DNA of 64,000 bases, from NCBI RefSeq assembly GCF_006717145.1, contig NZ_VFQF01000002.1:1426001-1490000 (forward strand), in the 5' to 3' direction. Each line of letters starts with the position of its first letter. Position 1 is the first letter of the stretch. Below, one piece after another: positions 1 to 8,414 of the stretch. The translations under genes were made by a program, and so were the position numbers. A model generated the notes under the pieces. That model searched no databases. It saw nothing but the letters and a program-made list of their open reading frames with translations, and was not told where the DNA came from. Source of the DNA: Humibacillus xanthopallidus (GTDB lineage: Bacteria > Actinomycetota > Actinomycetes > Actinomycetales > Dermatophilaceae).

Positions 1-1
1 C

Positions 2-988
2 GAGGCCGCGCTCGCCGACGCGATCGAGGCGGCGCTGCGCCCGCTCACTCACCTGACCGTCGAGCGAGACGGCAACACGGTCGTGGCGCGCACCTCGCTC
101 GGTCGGGCCGAGCGTATCGTGCTCGCGGGCCACATCGACACCGTGCCGCTGACCGCCGCGCCCAACCTGCCGACGACGCAGGTCGACGGGCTGCTCTGGG
201 GCCGCGGCACCGTCGACATGAAGGGCGGCGTCGCGGTCATGCTCCGCATCGCCGCGCAGGTCACGGAGCCAACTCGTGACCTGACCTTCCTCTTCTACGA
301 GTGCGAGGAGATCGACGCCCGCTTCAACGGTCTCGCCCGGCTCGCCGAGCACCGTCCCGAGCTGCTCCACGGCGACTTCGCCGTGCTGCTCGAGCCCACC
401 GACGGCGCCGTCGAGGGCGGGTGCAAGGGCACCCTGCGCGTCGACGTCGTGACGAAGGGCATCGCGTCGCACTCGGCGCGGCCGTGGAAAGGCCACAACG
501 CGATCCACGACGCCGCCGTCGTGCTCGCCCGCCTCGCGGCCTACGAAGCCGCCACGGTCCCGGTCGACGGCCTCGACTACCACGAGGCGCTCCAGGCGGT
601 CGGCATCGCCGGCGGGATCGCCGGCAACGTCATCCCCGATCGGTGCACGGTGACCGTCAACTACCGCTACGCACCCGACAAGGACACCGAGCAGGCGCTG
701 GCCCACGTGCGCGAGGTCTTCGATGGCTTCGAGGTGACGCTCGGCGACGCCGCCGACGGTGCGCGCCCGGGCCTGCACCTGCCGGCAGCCCAGGCCTTCA
801 TCGAGGCCCTGGGGGTGCCGGTCAACCCCAAGGAGGGCTGGACCGACGTCGCCCGCTTCTCCGCCCTGGGCATCCCGGCCGTCAACTACGGCCCGGGCGA
901 CCCCAACCTCGCCCACATGGACGACGAGAGCTGCCCCGTCGAGCAGTACACCGCTGCCGAGGCCGCCCTGCTGCGCTGGCTGGCCTGA
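2..988 (+). CDS. dapE: Succinyl-diaminopimelate desuccinylase (5' end cut by window)
   Basis: M20-family zinc hydrolase that removes succinate from N-succinyl-LL-diaminopimelate in the cytoplasm, in the lysine and peptidoglycan precursor pathway. The frame is open from base 2, so the start lies upstream of the window. Visible motifs are AGHIDTVP (zinc His and the Asp behind it), WGRGTVDMKGG (bridging Asp), YECEEID (catalytic Glu plus zinc Glu) and LLEPTDG (third ligand region). The length fits a DapE lacking only about 20-30 residues. The central dimerisation domain (TLRVDVVTKG, GIAGNVIPDRC) is present. It is followed after 82 bases by a LOG-family gene that has its own promoter. The actinobacterial DapE family gives the best match; other M20 deacylases are the less likely alternative. 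Confidence 0.93.
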   Translation, partial: EAALADAIEAALRPLTHLTVERDGNTVVARTSLGRAERIVLAGHIDTVPLTAAPNLPTTQVDGLLWGRGTVDMKGGVAVMLRIAAQVTEPTRDLTFLFYECEEIDARFNGLARLAEHRPELLHGDFAVLLEPTDGAVEGGCKGTLRVDVVTKGIASHSARPWKGHNAIHDAAVVLARLAAYEAATVPVDGLDYHEALQAVGIAGGIAGNVIPDRCTVTVNYRYAPDKDTEQALAHVREVFDGFEVTLGDAADGARPGLHLPAAQAFIEALGVPVNPKEGWTDVARFSALGIPAVNYGPGDPNLAHMDDESCPVEQYTAAEAALLRWLA

Positions 989-1058
989 GGCGCGACCTTC
1001 AGGGATCGCCCCGAGGCGGGTGCGGGGGTTGCGACGTCGGGGGCACACCCCGGACGCA

Positions 1059-1064
1059 TAGGGT
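1059..1064 (+). promoter_or_regulatory. -10 box of leaderless promoter (LOG-family gene)
   Basis: TAGGGT lies 6 bases before the GTG at 1071, so transcription would begin at or next to the start codon. No Shine-Dalgarno sequence is visible. No convincing -35 box was seen. Confidence 0.55.
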
Positions 1065-1070
1065 GACGCT

Positions 1071-1834
<764 letters not shown>

Positions 1835-1838
<4 letters not shown>

Positions 1839-2290
1839 CCTGGTTCATCCTCTTCGTCGGTGTCGTCGTCGTCTGCTTCATCGCGGCGCTCGTGCTCGGC
1901 CTCATCGGTGGGAGCTCGATCGGCGGCCTCGGCGGCGAGACCCGTAGCCTCACGCACGAGCCGTTGCCCGACGAGCCGATCGCCGACTCCGACTTCGACG
2001 ACCTCGTCTTCGACGTCAGCCTGCGCGGCTACCGGATGAGCCAGGTCGACGGCGTCGTCGACCGGCTCCGGCGCGAGCTGCGCGAGAAGGACGAGGAGAT
2101 CGCCGTCCTCCGCGCCAACACGGAAGCAGCCGCCGCCCTCCCCGGAAATCGAGAGAGCACGTCGTCGGCGGCATCCCGCACTCCGGGGCCGGGCCCCACG
2201 CCGGACAACCGAGAGAGCAACCCCGGCAGTAGAAAGAGCGCTTCGCCCGGGGCGACCGAGGCTCCGGACGGCGCCGAACCCCGTTCATGA
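1835..2290 (+). CDS. DivIVA-domain membrane-anchored protein
   Basis: 151 residues. An N-terminal transmembrane helix (about residues 3-26) is followed by an acidic linker and a short DivIVA-type segment (FDVSLRGYRMSQVDGVVDRL, about residues 62-81) running into a charged helix likely to form a coiled coil. Proteins of this layout are thought to sit at curved membrane or wall-growth sites. The last 50 residues are low complexity, with an NRES peptide twice, both encoded by CGAGAGAGCA; the same decamer recurs in the repeat cluster near 19.8 kb. Both ends overlap neighbours by four bases (GTGA, ATGA), so it is the middle gene of a three-gene operon. Role beyond the domain is unknown. Confidence 0.75.
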
Positions 2291-3501
2291 CCACAGTTCT
2301 CTCCCTGCGGCCTCGCCGCGAGTTCGTGCTGTGGGTGCTCGCGATCTATGCCCTCGCGCGGGTGGTCACGACGACGATCCTCGTCGTCGTGATGGGGCAC
2401 CAGGTGCCGAGCGGCATGACCGGCGGCGAGGACGTGCCGGTCACCTACTTCCCGTTCACGGCCCTCTGGGACGGGCAGTGGTACCAGCTCATCGCCGAGC
2501 ACGGCTACCCCTCGACCCTCCCGGTCTCCGACTCCGGCAAGGTCGGTGAGAACGCCTGGGCGTTCTACCCTCTCTTCCCCTACCTCGCGCGCGCCGTCAT
2601 GGCGGTGACCGGTCTCGGCTTCCCCGTCGTCGCCTCGACGATCGCCCTCCTGTGCGGTTTCGCCGCGGCCGTGCTCATGGGACTGCTCCTGCGTGGCCGC
2701 ATCGGCGACCCGGCGGCATACCTCGTCGTGGCGCTCTGGGCCAGCTTCCCCGCGTCGGTCACGCTGCAGCTGGCCTACACCGAGTCGCTCGCGATGCTGC
2801 TCCTCGTCGGCTACCTCTACGCGCTCTCGAGGGAGCGGTGGCTCGTGGCGACCGTCGTCGCGCTGCTCGTCGGGCTGTCGCGCCCGATCGCCGTGCCGCT
2901 CGGGGTCGTGACACTCGTCGTGCTCGTGATCCGCTGGCGACAGCGCGCCGAGCGTCCGATCGCCACCCGCGAGTATGCCGCCATGGCCGCTTCGCTCGTC
3001 GGGTGCGGCGTCGCGGGGCTGTTGTGGCCGGCGATCGCCTGGTGGCGCACGGGTGTCAGCAGCGCCTACACCGACACGATGGCCGCCTGGCGGGGCTACG
3101 CGACGGTCGAGCCCTTCACCCCGTGGCTCGACAAGGCGCGCTACTTCCTCGGCGACACGTGGGGTCCGGTGTGGCTCGTCGTCGTCCCGCTCGTCCTCGT
3201 CGCCATGGTGGCCGGGCCCTGGGCGGCCCGGCTCGGCGCTGACCTGCGCACGTGGGCGCTCGCCTACCCGGCCTACCTCGCCGTGGTGCTCGACCCCTAC
3301 ACGAGCATCTTCCGCTACCTCGTGCCGCTCTTCCCTCTGCTCGTCGTCATGCTCGGCGCCGGCTGGGCCGACGCGCGCGGCAACGGCTGGAGGCGGCTGC
3401 TCTGGCGTGCCGTGCCGCTGCTCATCGTCTTCGTCGTCTGCCAGTACTGGTGGACGGACGAGCTCTGGCGGTTCGTCCCCCCGAGCGACTACCCGCCGTG
3501 A
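2287..3501 (+). CDS. PIG-V-like integral membrane mannosyltransferase
   Basis: 404 residues with about nine hydrophobic helices. The motifs LWDGQWYQLIAEHGYP, AFYPLFPYLARAV and YTESLAMLLLVGYLYAL match the PIG-V/GT76-like glycosyltransferases, which use a polyprenyl-phosphate sugar donor and act on the outer face of the membrane. In the family the acidic residue in the WDG motif is catalytic. The start overlaps the upstream DivIVA-domain gene (ATGA). The gene ends about 65 bases before a perfect palindrome that could end transcription. The acceptor (lipoglycan or protein) is not predictable; a different GT-C fold transferase is the main alternative. Confidence 0.8.
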   Translation: MTTVLSLRPRREFVLWVLAIYALARVVTTTILVVVMGHQVPSGMTGGEDVPVTYFPFTALWDGQWYQLIAEHGYPSTLPVSDSGKVGENAWAFYPLFPYLARAVMAVTGLGFPVVASTIALLCGFAAAVLMGLLLRGRIGDPAAYLVVALWASFPASVTLQLAYTESLAMLLLVGYLYALSRERWLVATVVALLVGLSRPIAVPLGVVTLVVLVIRWRQRAERPIATREYAAMAASLVGCGVAGLLWPAIAWWRTGVSSAYTDTMAAWRGYATVEPFTPWLDKARYFLGDTWGPVWLVVVPLVLVAMVAGPWAARLGADLRTWALAYPAYLAVVLDPYTSIFRYLVPLFPLLVVMLGAGWADARGNGWRRLLWRAVPLLIVFVVCQYWWTDELWRFVPPSDYPP

Positions 3502-3567
3502 CCGGATGCAGTCACCCGCGCTGCCCACGCCACACCGCCCGCTGACGTATGCCGCATGGTTCGCCGC

Positions 3568-3591
3568 ATCTGGGGGTGATCACCCCCAGAT
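3568..3591. repeat. 24-bp perfect palindrome, copy 1
   Basis: ATCTGGGGGTGA followed by its exact complement, with a TGATCA centre and no loop. The same 24 bases form the core of the longer palindrome at 4772-4819. The two copies bracket an AbiEi/DUF559-type gene. It could act as a terminator for the mannosyltransferase operon, although no T-run follows. A GTATGCCGC motif sits 14 bases upstream (3547). Confidence 0.85.
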
Positions 3592-3726
3592 GGCGCAGAC
3601 CAACCCGCGTCGTTCGAGAAACGCTCCCGGTCCACACCCCTGCGGACCCGGTCCGCAACGGCGCCGGCCGTCCACAGGCTCGGGATGCGGCGCGACGGGT
3701 GTATCGGGGCGGGGCACGCTCGACCC

Positions 3727-4698
3727 ATGTTCCTTCCGGACGCAGCCGCCGCCCTCGCAGCACGTCAGTCGGGAGTCGTCAGCGTCGCCCAGCTGCGAGG
3801 CGCCGGGGTAACACGCGAGACGATCCGCTGGCGCAGCGGGCGCCACTGGCGGATGGTGCTGCCGGGCGTGCTCTGCCTCCACACCGGGTTGCCGACGGAG
3901 GAGCAGCGCCTCATGGCGGCGCTCCTGCTCGCGGGGGAGGGCTCGTGGCTCGGGGGCATGACTGCGGCAGCGCTCCACGGCGTGCGAGGTGCTCGAGTTG
4001 CGGCGCCCATCCGGGTGCTGGTGCCCGCTCCGCGTCGAGCACGAACGGTGGCCTGGGTCAGCATCACGAGCACGACCATCGCCGCCGAGCCGGTCATCGA
4101 TCGCGGGCCGCTACGGCTGTCGTGCCTGCCCCGAGCCGTCATCGATGCGGCGGCACAGACCGATGACCGGTCGGCACGCGGCCTCATCCACGACGCCGTC
4201 CAGCGCCGGCTCGTGCGTCTTGACGACCTCGAGCACTGGCTGGACCTTCGAGGACGACAAGGTTCTGCGCGCCTGCGACGGTTCCTCGATGAGGCTGCTG
4301 CAGGCACGTGGTCCGTGCCAGAGTCGGATCTGCTGGCTCTCGTGCACCGGTCCGCGATCCTGCCGGAGCCCTGGGCCAACCCCCTCGTCACGGGTCCGAC
4401 GGGCGAGGCCCTCACCTCGCCCGACCTCTGGATCGACGATGTCGCCTTGGCGCTCATGGTGCAGTCTCGGCAGTTCCATGGCGAGGTGCTGGACTGGGAC
4501 GAGACCGTCGCATGCGCCTCGGACCTCTCCGCCGTCAGGGTGGTCGTCGTGGGGGTCACGCCGAGCGCCCTGACCCGCGACCCGGACGGACAGCTGCGGC
4601 GCATCGAGGCGCTCTACCTCACCGCGAAGGCCAGCGGCGTGAGGGCGCCGGTGCGGGCAGTTCCTCGCGGCGTGCCCGGCGCACTTCGGATGGCCTGA
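3727..4698 (+). CDS. AbiEi/DUF559-type protein with degenerate endonuclease core
   Basis: 323 residues. The N-terminal 70 residues (LAARQSGVVSVAQLRGAGVT) match the winged-helix AbiEi-type antitoxin domain, followed by a middle region (GGMTAAALHG) and a C-terminal Vsr/DUF559-like fold (VPESDLLALVHR, SPDLWIDDVALALM, SRQFHG). In active members the strand after the first Asp carries an E-x-D-G; here it reads ALMVQS, so the catalytic acid is missing and nuclease activity is doubtful. Start 3727 is preceded by a weak cACGCT box 6 bases upstream; ATG 3685 is an alternative but adds non-conserved residues. No toxin gene is adjacent. The gene is flanked by two copies of the same palindrome, unlike its neighbours. 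Another member of the family lies near 35.5 kb. Confidence 0.72.
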   Translation: MFLPDAAAALAARQSGVVSVAQLRGAGVTRETIRWRSGRHWRMVLPGVLCLHTGLPTEEQRLMAALLLAGEGSWLGGMTAAALHGVRGARVAAPIRVLVPAPRRARTVAWVSITSTTIAAEPVIDRGPLRLSCLPRAVIDAAAQTDDRSARGLIHDAVQRRLVRLDDLEHWLDLRGRQGSARLRRFLDEAAAGTWSVPESDLLALVHRSAILPEPWANPLVTGPTGEALTSPDLWIDDVALALMVQSRQFHGEVLDWDETVACASDLSAVRVVVVGVTPSALTRDPDGQLRRIEALYLTAKASGVRAPVRAVPRGVPGALRMA

Positions 4699-5015
4699 GC
4701 CTCGCGCTTCGAGACAGGGGTTCGACCCCGGGGTCCGGGGCCTATGGCGGTATGGGCTTGAAGGCAGCGCGATGGTCTGCTGGATCTGGGGGTGATCACC
4801 CCCAGATCCAGCAGACCATGCGCAGGAGCAAGAGTGCCGCGCCCTGACCCAGGCCCCAGGCTCGGCATCTGGTCAACTGGCTGATCAACGGCTGATCAAC
4901 TCGGACTTGGTGCTGCTCTGACGACACCTCCCGCGAGTTGATCCACCAGTTGATGCGGCCAGCTGACTCGACCCGGCTCCAAGCCCGAGCCGGCCGCCCG
5001 AGCGCACCACCCGGG
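4699..5015. other. 317-bp gene-free gap between convergent genes
   Basis: No plausible gene. It holds the 48-bp palindrome and then a second imperfect inverted repeat: CAACTGGCTGATCAAC (4874-4889) can pair with GTTGATCCACCAGTTG (4937-4952). Five copies of GTCAAC/GATCAAC or the complement occur between 4871 and 4955. Together these could form a two-way terminator between the convergent genes. Confidence 0.7.
4772..4819. repeat. 48-bp perfect palindrome, copy 2 of the TGATCA-centred family
   Basis: 24-base arms with no loop and no mismatch. The arm runs ATGGTCTGCTGG then ATCTGGGGGTGA. The central 24 bases are identical to the palindrome at 3568-3591. A perfect palindrome this long would extrude a cruciform or form a very stable RNA hairpin. 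It lies 73 bases after the AbiEi-type gene. Confidence 0.9.
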
Positions 5016-5864
5016 TCAGCTCCCGGTGTAGGTCGGCTTCTCCTTGGCGAGGAACGCGTCGACGGCCGCCCGGTGGTCGCTGCTGCCCCCGGTGAGGGCC
5101 ATGAGGTCCGCCTCGTTGGCCAAGGCGTCTGCGAGGTCGACGCCCGCCGAGTAGGCGACGGCGCGGCGGATCGAGCCGTAGGCCAGCGTCGGGCCGTCGG
5201 CCAGGGTGTGGGCCAGCTCGCCCACCGCGTGCTCGAGCTCCTGCGCCGGCACGACCTTCGTCACCAGCCCGAGGGCGAGGGCCTCGTCGGCGGGCACGGT
5301 GCGCGGCAGGAGGAGCAGCTCCTTCGCGCGAGCCGGACCGACGAGCCGCGGCAGGGTCCACGAGGCGCCCGAGTCGCACGACAGCGCGATGCCGGCGAAC
5401 GAGGTGTTGAGCCCTGCCCCCTCGGCCGCGATGCGGAAGTCGCACGCCAGCGCGAACGAGAGCCCGGCGCCGGCGGCAACCCCGTTGAGTGCGGCGATGA
5501 CCGGCTTGTTCATCGTCGAGAGCGCGATGACGATGGGGTTGTAGTGGTCGGTGACCGTCGTCGCGAGCGTCGAGTCGGGGTCCGAGAGGCTGCGCACGTG
5601 CTCCTTGAGGTCCTGCCCGACGCAGAAGGCGCGCCCGCTGCCGGTCAGCACGACGCACCGAACGGCCGGGTCCTCGCCGACCCGTGAGAGCGCGGCCACG
5701 AGCGCGTCCTTGAGAGCGTTGTCGAGGCTGTTCATCGCGTCGGGCCGGTTGAGCCGCAGCCAGGCGACACCGCCGTCGATCTCGACGAGCAGCGGCGCCG
5801 ACCCGGCGGCGGTGGGCTGGGTCGCGTCGGGGCGGGTGGGTGCGGTCGCGGGTGACTCGGTCAT
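5016..5864 (-). CDS. Enoyl-CoA hydratase/isomerase family protein
   Basis: 282 residues, a standard crotonase fold of about 260 residues with a 25-residue polar N-terminal extension. The oxyanion-hole segments are visible as FCVGQDLKEH and LNGVAAGAGLSFALACD. The second catalytic position reads LSCDSGASWTLPRLVG, with Asp where hydratases have Glu; this resembles the PaaG/isomerase-like subgroup, so isomerase or PaaG-like activity is as likely as simple hydration. It is a single gene convergent with the AbiEi-type gene and divergent from the DUF3117 gene. Substrate unknown. Confidence 0.85.
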   Translation of the reverse strand: MTESPATAPTRPDATQPTAAGSAPLLVEIDGGVAWLRLNRPDAMNSLDNALKDALVAALSRVGEDPAVRCVVLTGSGRAFCVGQDLKEHVRSLSDPDSTLATTVTDHYNPIVIALSTMNKPVIAALNGVAAGAGLSFALACDFRIAAEGAGLNTSFAGIALSCDSGASWTLPRLVGPARAKELLLLPRTVPADEALALGLVTKVVPAQELEHAVGELAHTLADGPTLAYGSIRRAVAYSAGVDLADALANEADLMALTGGSSDHRAAVDAFLAKEKPTYTGS

Positions 5865-5939
5865 GGCCGCAACTCTGGCCCATTTGCGCCGCCTGCGGAA
5901 CCCGCAGCCCCCTCTGCGTGCGCTCCATCACATCCCGGA

Positions 5940-5969
5940 TTAGGTCTGGCAATACAGACACGGAATAAT
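5940..5969 (+). promoter_or_regulatory. Candidate promoter for the DUF3117 gene
   Basis: AATAAT at 5964-5969 resembles a -10 box, with a poor -35 candidate TTAGGT (5940-5945) 18 bases before it. The stretch is notably AT-richer than its surroundings. A 38-base leader with a purine-rich site (GGAAGGGGA) follows. Confidence 0.4.
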
Positions 5970-6007
5970 GTTCCACAAGGACCGAGGATTCCTAGGGAAG
6001 GGGAACC

Positions 6008-6181
6008 ATGGCAGCAATGAAGCCGAGGACCGGAGACGGCCCGCTCGAGGTCGTCAAGGAGGGTCGCGGCATCGTGCTGCGCATGCCCCTCGAGGGCGGT
6101 GGGCGTCTCGTGGTCGAAATGACCCCCGACGAGGCTGCGGCACTGCGCGACGCGATCCAGGGTTGTGCCGGCGTCAGCTGA
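6008..6181 (+). CDS. DUF3117 small conserved protein
   Basis: 57 residues, MAAMKPRTGDGPLEVVKEGR onward, then LRMPLEGGGRLVVEMTPDEA. This is almost the textbook DUF3117 sequence, a very conserved small actinobacterial protein of unknown function. In mycobacteria a homologue lies in the same general neighbourhood as sigE. ATG 6008 is preceded by a good ribosome binding site. It is a single gene ended by a strong terminator 25 bases after the stop. Function cannot be stated. Confidence 0.9.
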   Translation: MAAMKPRTGDGPLEVVKEGRGIVLRMPLEGGGRLVVEMTPDEAAALRDAIQGCAGVS

Positions 6182-6205
6182 CCCCCAGCCGATCCAGTTT
6201 TGGCG

Positions 6206-6235
6206 ACGGCCCCCGACCACACGGTCGGGGGCCGT
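6206..6235 (+). terminator. Intrinsic-type terminator after the DUF3117 gene
   Basis: Perfect 13-bp stem ACGGCCCCCGACC / GGTCGGGGGCCGT with an ACAC loop, followed by only two T. Two GTATGCCG motifs in opposite orientation follow at 6254-6261 and 6305-6312. Confidence 0.85.
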
Positions 6236-6356
6236 TCGCATGCCCCAAGCACACGGCATACCCCTGCGGTGGGCATCGCCCACGGGAGCCGGCCGACCGC
6301 GGCTGTATGCCGCCCGCCGGGCCCACGCTCGCCCGTGGCCCTGCCGAGGGGTGGGG

Positions 6357-6980
6357 TCAGCGCTTGACGGCGACGAGCAGGCCCTCGCCGACGGGCAGCA
6401 GCGCGGTGACGAAGTCGTCGCGGTCGCGGATCGAGCGCCCGACCTCGCGCAGCGTGCGGGTCTCGGGGTCGCGATTGGCCGGGTCGGCCTCCTTGTCCGA
6501 CCAGGTCAGCACGAGGGTGCCGCCACTGCGCAGGAGGCGGGCGCCCTGCTCGACGTAGTCGGGGTACTCCTGGCGGTCGGCGTCGACGACCACGAGGTCG
6601 TAGGCGCCGTCGGTCATCCGCGGCAGCACCTCGAGGGCCCGACCGGCGATGACCCGGGTGCGCTGGTGCGCGAAGCCGGCGGCGGCGAAGGCGTCGCGTG
6701 CGGCGCGCTGGTGCTCGGCCTCGAGGTCGATCGTCGTGAGGATGCCGTCGTCGGGCATGCCGCCGAGCAGCCAGAGCCCCGACGCGCCCGCGCCGGTGCC
6801 GATCTCCATCACCGCCTTGGCGCCGGTGGCGGCGGCGAGCAGCTGCAGTGCGGCCCCGACGCCGTTGCCGACGGGGCGGGCTCCGAGCTCCTCGCCGTGG
6901 CGCTCCGCCTCCTCGACGTGCGCGCCCGGGGTGACGAACTCCTCGGCGTGCGACCAGGCGGCCACCTTCTGGGTGCTCAT
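6357..6980 (-). CDS. Class I SAM-dependent O-methyltransferase (family 3)
   Basis: 207 residues. The SAM-binding motif I is VMEIGTGAGASGLWLLGG, followed by LTTIDLE (acidic residue that holds the SAM ribose) and the metal-site region DLVVVDADRQEYPDYVEQG. This matches the catechol/caffeoyl-CoA type of bacterial O-methyltransferase. The gene lies upstream of, and facing away from, the sigE locus, the same arrangement as Rv1220c and sigE in Mycobacterium tuberculosis. The ATG start is supported by a leaderless -10 box. The substrate is unknown even in well-studied relatives. Confidence 0.88.
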   Translation of the reverse strand: MSTQKVAAWSHAEEFVTPGAHVEEAERHGEELGARPVGNGVGAALQLLAAATGAKAVMEIGTGAGASGLWLLGGMPDDGILTTIDLEAEHQRAARDAFAAAGFAHQRTRVIAGRALEVLPRMTDGAYDLVVVDADRQEYPDYVEQGARLLRSGGTLVLTWSDKEADPANRDPETRTLREVGRSIRDRDDFVTALLPVGEGLLVAVKR

Positions 6981-6987
6981 GCGCGCC

Positions 6988-6993
6988 AGCCTA
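6988..6993 (-). promoter_or_regulatory. -10 box of leaderless promoter (O-methyltransferase)
   Basis: On the minus strand TAGGCT ends 7 bases before the ATG at 6980. No ribosome binding site is visible. Confidence 0.5.
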
Positions 6994-7051
6994 CTGTGAC
7001 GGGTGGGACGGTCCGGGGAGGGCGGTGCCCGCGGAGGGTAAGGATCTGGTC

Positions 7052-7591
7052 ATGGACGAGGTCACGAACGACAGCCGGGACGACGCACGGGCGGGCGACG
7101 GGCAGGCCGACGACACGCCGCCGCAGGACCGTCCGACGCCGGAGCACCGCCGGCCCCGTGGTGTCGACGACCGGACGGTCGAGGCACTCGGCAAGCTGTC
7201 GGAGGCTCTCGAGGTCGTCGAGGACGCGCGCGGTCACCTCTACGGCTTCCACCGGCTCTCCGGCATGGCCGACCTCACCCTCGGGGAGGCGGTCGACCTG
7301 TTCCGCGAGGCCGGCCACGGCGACCTCGCCGACCGCCTCGAGACCGAGCTCGTCGGGCGAAACGTCGTCGAGGGCCGCTGGACCTTCCAGATCGTCGAGG
7401 AGTACGACGACGACTACTACGCGACGTTCAAGCGGCTCGAGGAGCAGGCTCGCGGCGACCTCGTCGGTGGCCGGCGCCACCTCTTCGAGGCCGAGATGAA
7501 GGAGGACCGCCGCACCCACGGACGAGCCCACCACGAGGCCGTCCCAGGGGGCTCGGCAGCGGTCGAGTCGCCCCAGAACCCCGAGAAATAG
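7052..7591 (+). CDS. Conserved hypothetical acidic protein upstream of sigE
   Basis: 179 residues, no family recognised. The first 45 residues are polar and disordered-looking; the middle (VEALGKLSEALEVVEDARG, then HRLSGMADLTLGEAVDLF) is helical and well ordered in appearance; the last 25 residues are again polar. No signal peptide or membrane segment. ATG 7052 is chosen because AAGGA lies 7 bases upstream; a GTG at 7025 would add nine poorly placed residues. It lies between the O-methyltransferase and sigE, with 138 bases before sigE that hold the sigE promoter, so it is probably a separate unit. Confidence 0.75.
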   Translation: MDEVTNDSRDDARAGDGQADDTPPQDRPTPEHRRPRGVDDRTVEALGKLSEALEVVEDARGHLYGFHRLSGMADLTLGEAVDLFREAGHGDLADRLETELVGRNVVEGRWTFQIVEEYDDDYYATFKRLEEQARGDLVGGRRHLFEAEMKEDRRTHGRAHHEAVPGGSAAVESPQNPEK

Positions 7592-7599
7592 CCCCCACA

Positions 7600-7627
7600 C
7601 AGGATTCACAGGTTCCTGACAGGTTCC
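7600..7627 (+). promoter_or_regulatory. Three direct repeats upstream of sigE (possible response-regulator site)
   Basis: CAGGATTC, CAGGTTCC and CAGGTTCC start at 7600, 7609 and 7620, spaced 9 and 11 bases. Direct repeats about one helical turn apart are typical of OmpR-family regulators; in M. tuberculosis the sigE promoter is controlled by MprA of that family. Assignment to any regulator is inference. Confidence 0.45.
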
Positions 7628-7665
7628 GATGTGCGGACTCATGGGTGACATCGAGAGGCTGATCG

Positions 7666-7691
7666 GGAACGAAAGAGGGGGAGACGACGTT
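7666..7691 (+). promoter_or_regulatory. ECF-type promoter of sigE (probable autoregulation)
   Basis: GGAAC (7666-7670) and CGTT (7688-7691) are separated by 17 bases, the classical -35/-10 pattern of ECF sigma factors. It lies just before sigE, suggesting that SigE transcribes its own gene. Confidence 0.65.
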
Positions 7692-7729
7692 CTCCACCTC
7701 ACAGCCCCCGTGAAAGGCGTCAGCCCATC

Positions 7730-8395
7730 GTGACCTCCAGCGTGACCAGCAGCCAGCTCCCCGCCACGGGTGAGCCCGACGCGGCCTGGACTCCCCCCAC
7801 GTGGGAGGAGATCGTCGAGCAGCACTCGGCGCGCGTGTACCGGCTCGCCTACCGACTCACCGGCAACCCCCACGACGCCGAGGACCTGACGCACGACGTC
7901 TTCGTGCGCGTCTTCCGCTCCCTGCACTCCTACCAGCCCGGCACCTTCGAGGGCTGGCTGCACCGCATCACGACCAACGTCTTCCTCGACAAGATGCGGC
8001 GCAAGCAGCGCATCCGCTTCGACGCCCTCCCCGAGGACGCCGCCGGCCGTCTCGCGAGCCTCGAGAAGGGGCCCGAGCAGACCTACCACGACTCCCGCTT
8101 CGACGACGACGTGCAGCGAGCGCTCGACGCGCTCGCGCCGGAGTTCCGGGCGGCGGTCGTGCTCTGCGACATCGAGGGCCTCTCCTACGAGGAGATCAGC
8201 GCGACCCTGGGCGTCAAGCTCGGCACCGTGCGCTCGCGCATCCACCGTGGCCGTGCGCAGCTGCGCGAGGCGCTGGCCCACCGCGCTCCCGAGGTCGTCG
8301 CCGCCGGCTCGTCGCAGGGTGGCAAGCCCGAGACCCGCACGGCCCGCTCGGGTCTGCGCCTGCCCGGCCGACGTGTGGCAGCAGGGACCCGCTGA
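7730..8395 (+). CDS. sigE: ECF RNA polymerase sigma factor, SigE type
   Basis: 221 residues. Region 2 is clear ([20 protein letters not shown], then [20 protein letters not shown] with the -10-binding helix) and region 4 ends in a helix-turn-helix ([32 protein letters not shown]). The N-terminal 25 residues and the polar C-terminal tail are outside the core. Gene order with a downstream ZAS anti-sigma factor, htrA and tatB is that of the actinobacterial envelope-stress sigma factor SigE. GTG 7730 is used; GTG 7742 is possible. The anti-sigma gene starts 20 bases downstream. Confidence 0.93.
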   Translation: MTSSVTSSQLPATGEPDAAWTPPTWEEIVEQHSARVYRLAYRLTGNPHDAEDLTHDVFVRVFRSLHSYQPGTFEGWLHRITTNVFLDKMRRKQRIRFDALPEDAAGRLASLEKGPEQTYHDSRFDDDVQRALDALAPEFRAAVVLCDIEGLSYEEISATLGVKLGTVRSRIHRGRAQLREALAHRAPEVVAAGSSQGGKPETRTARSGLRLPGRRVAAGTR

Positions 8396-8414
8396 TGCAG
8401 CCGGAGCTGACGCC

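Noticed and set aside
2029-3528. Long open frame on the minus strand opposite the DivIVA and mannosyltransferase genes
   Set aside because: It is an antisense shadow of GC-rich coding sequence: residue composition is Arg/Asp/Glu/Gly with no recognisable fold. The same holds for other long antisense frames, such as those opposite 7.0-8.3, 9.1-10.4, 27.8-30.0 and 36.5-38.2 kb.
3685-3726. ATG 3685 as start of the AbiEi-type gene
   Set aside because: It adds fourteen residues that do not resemble the family's N-terminus, and the ATG at 3727 fits the domain start and the weak leaderless box.
3727-4698. AbiE toxin-antitoxin pair
   Set aside because: No AbiEii-type nucleotidyltransferase toxin gene lies beside either AbiEi-type gene; only the N-terminal domain similarity remains.
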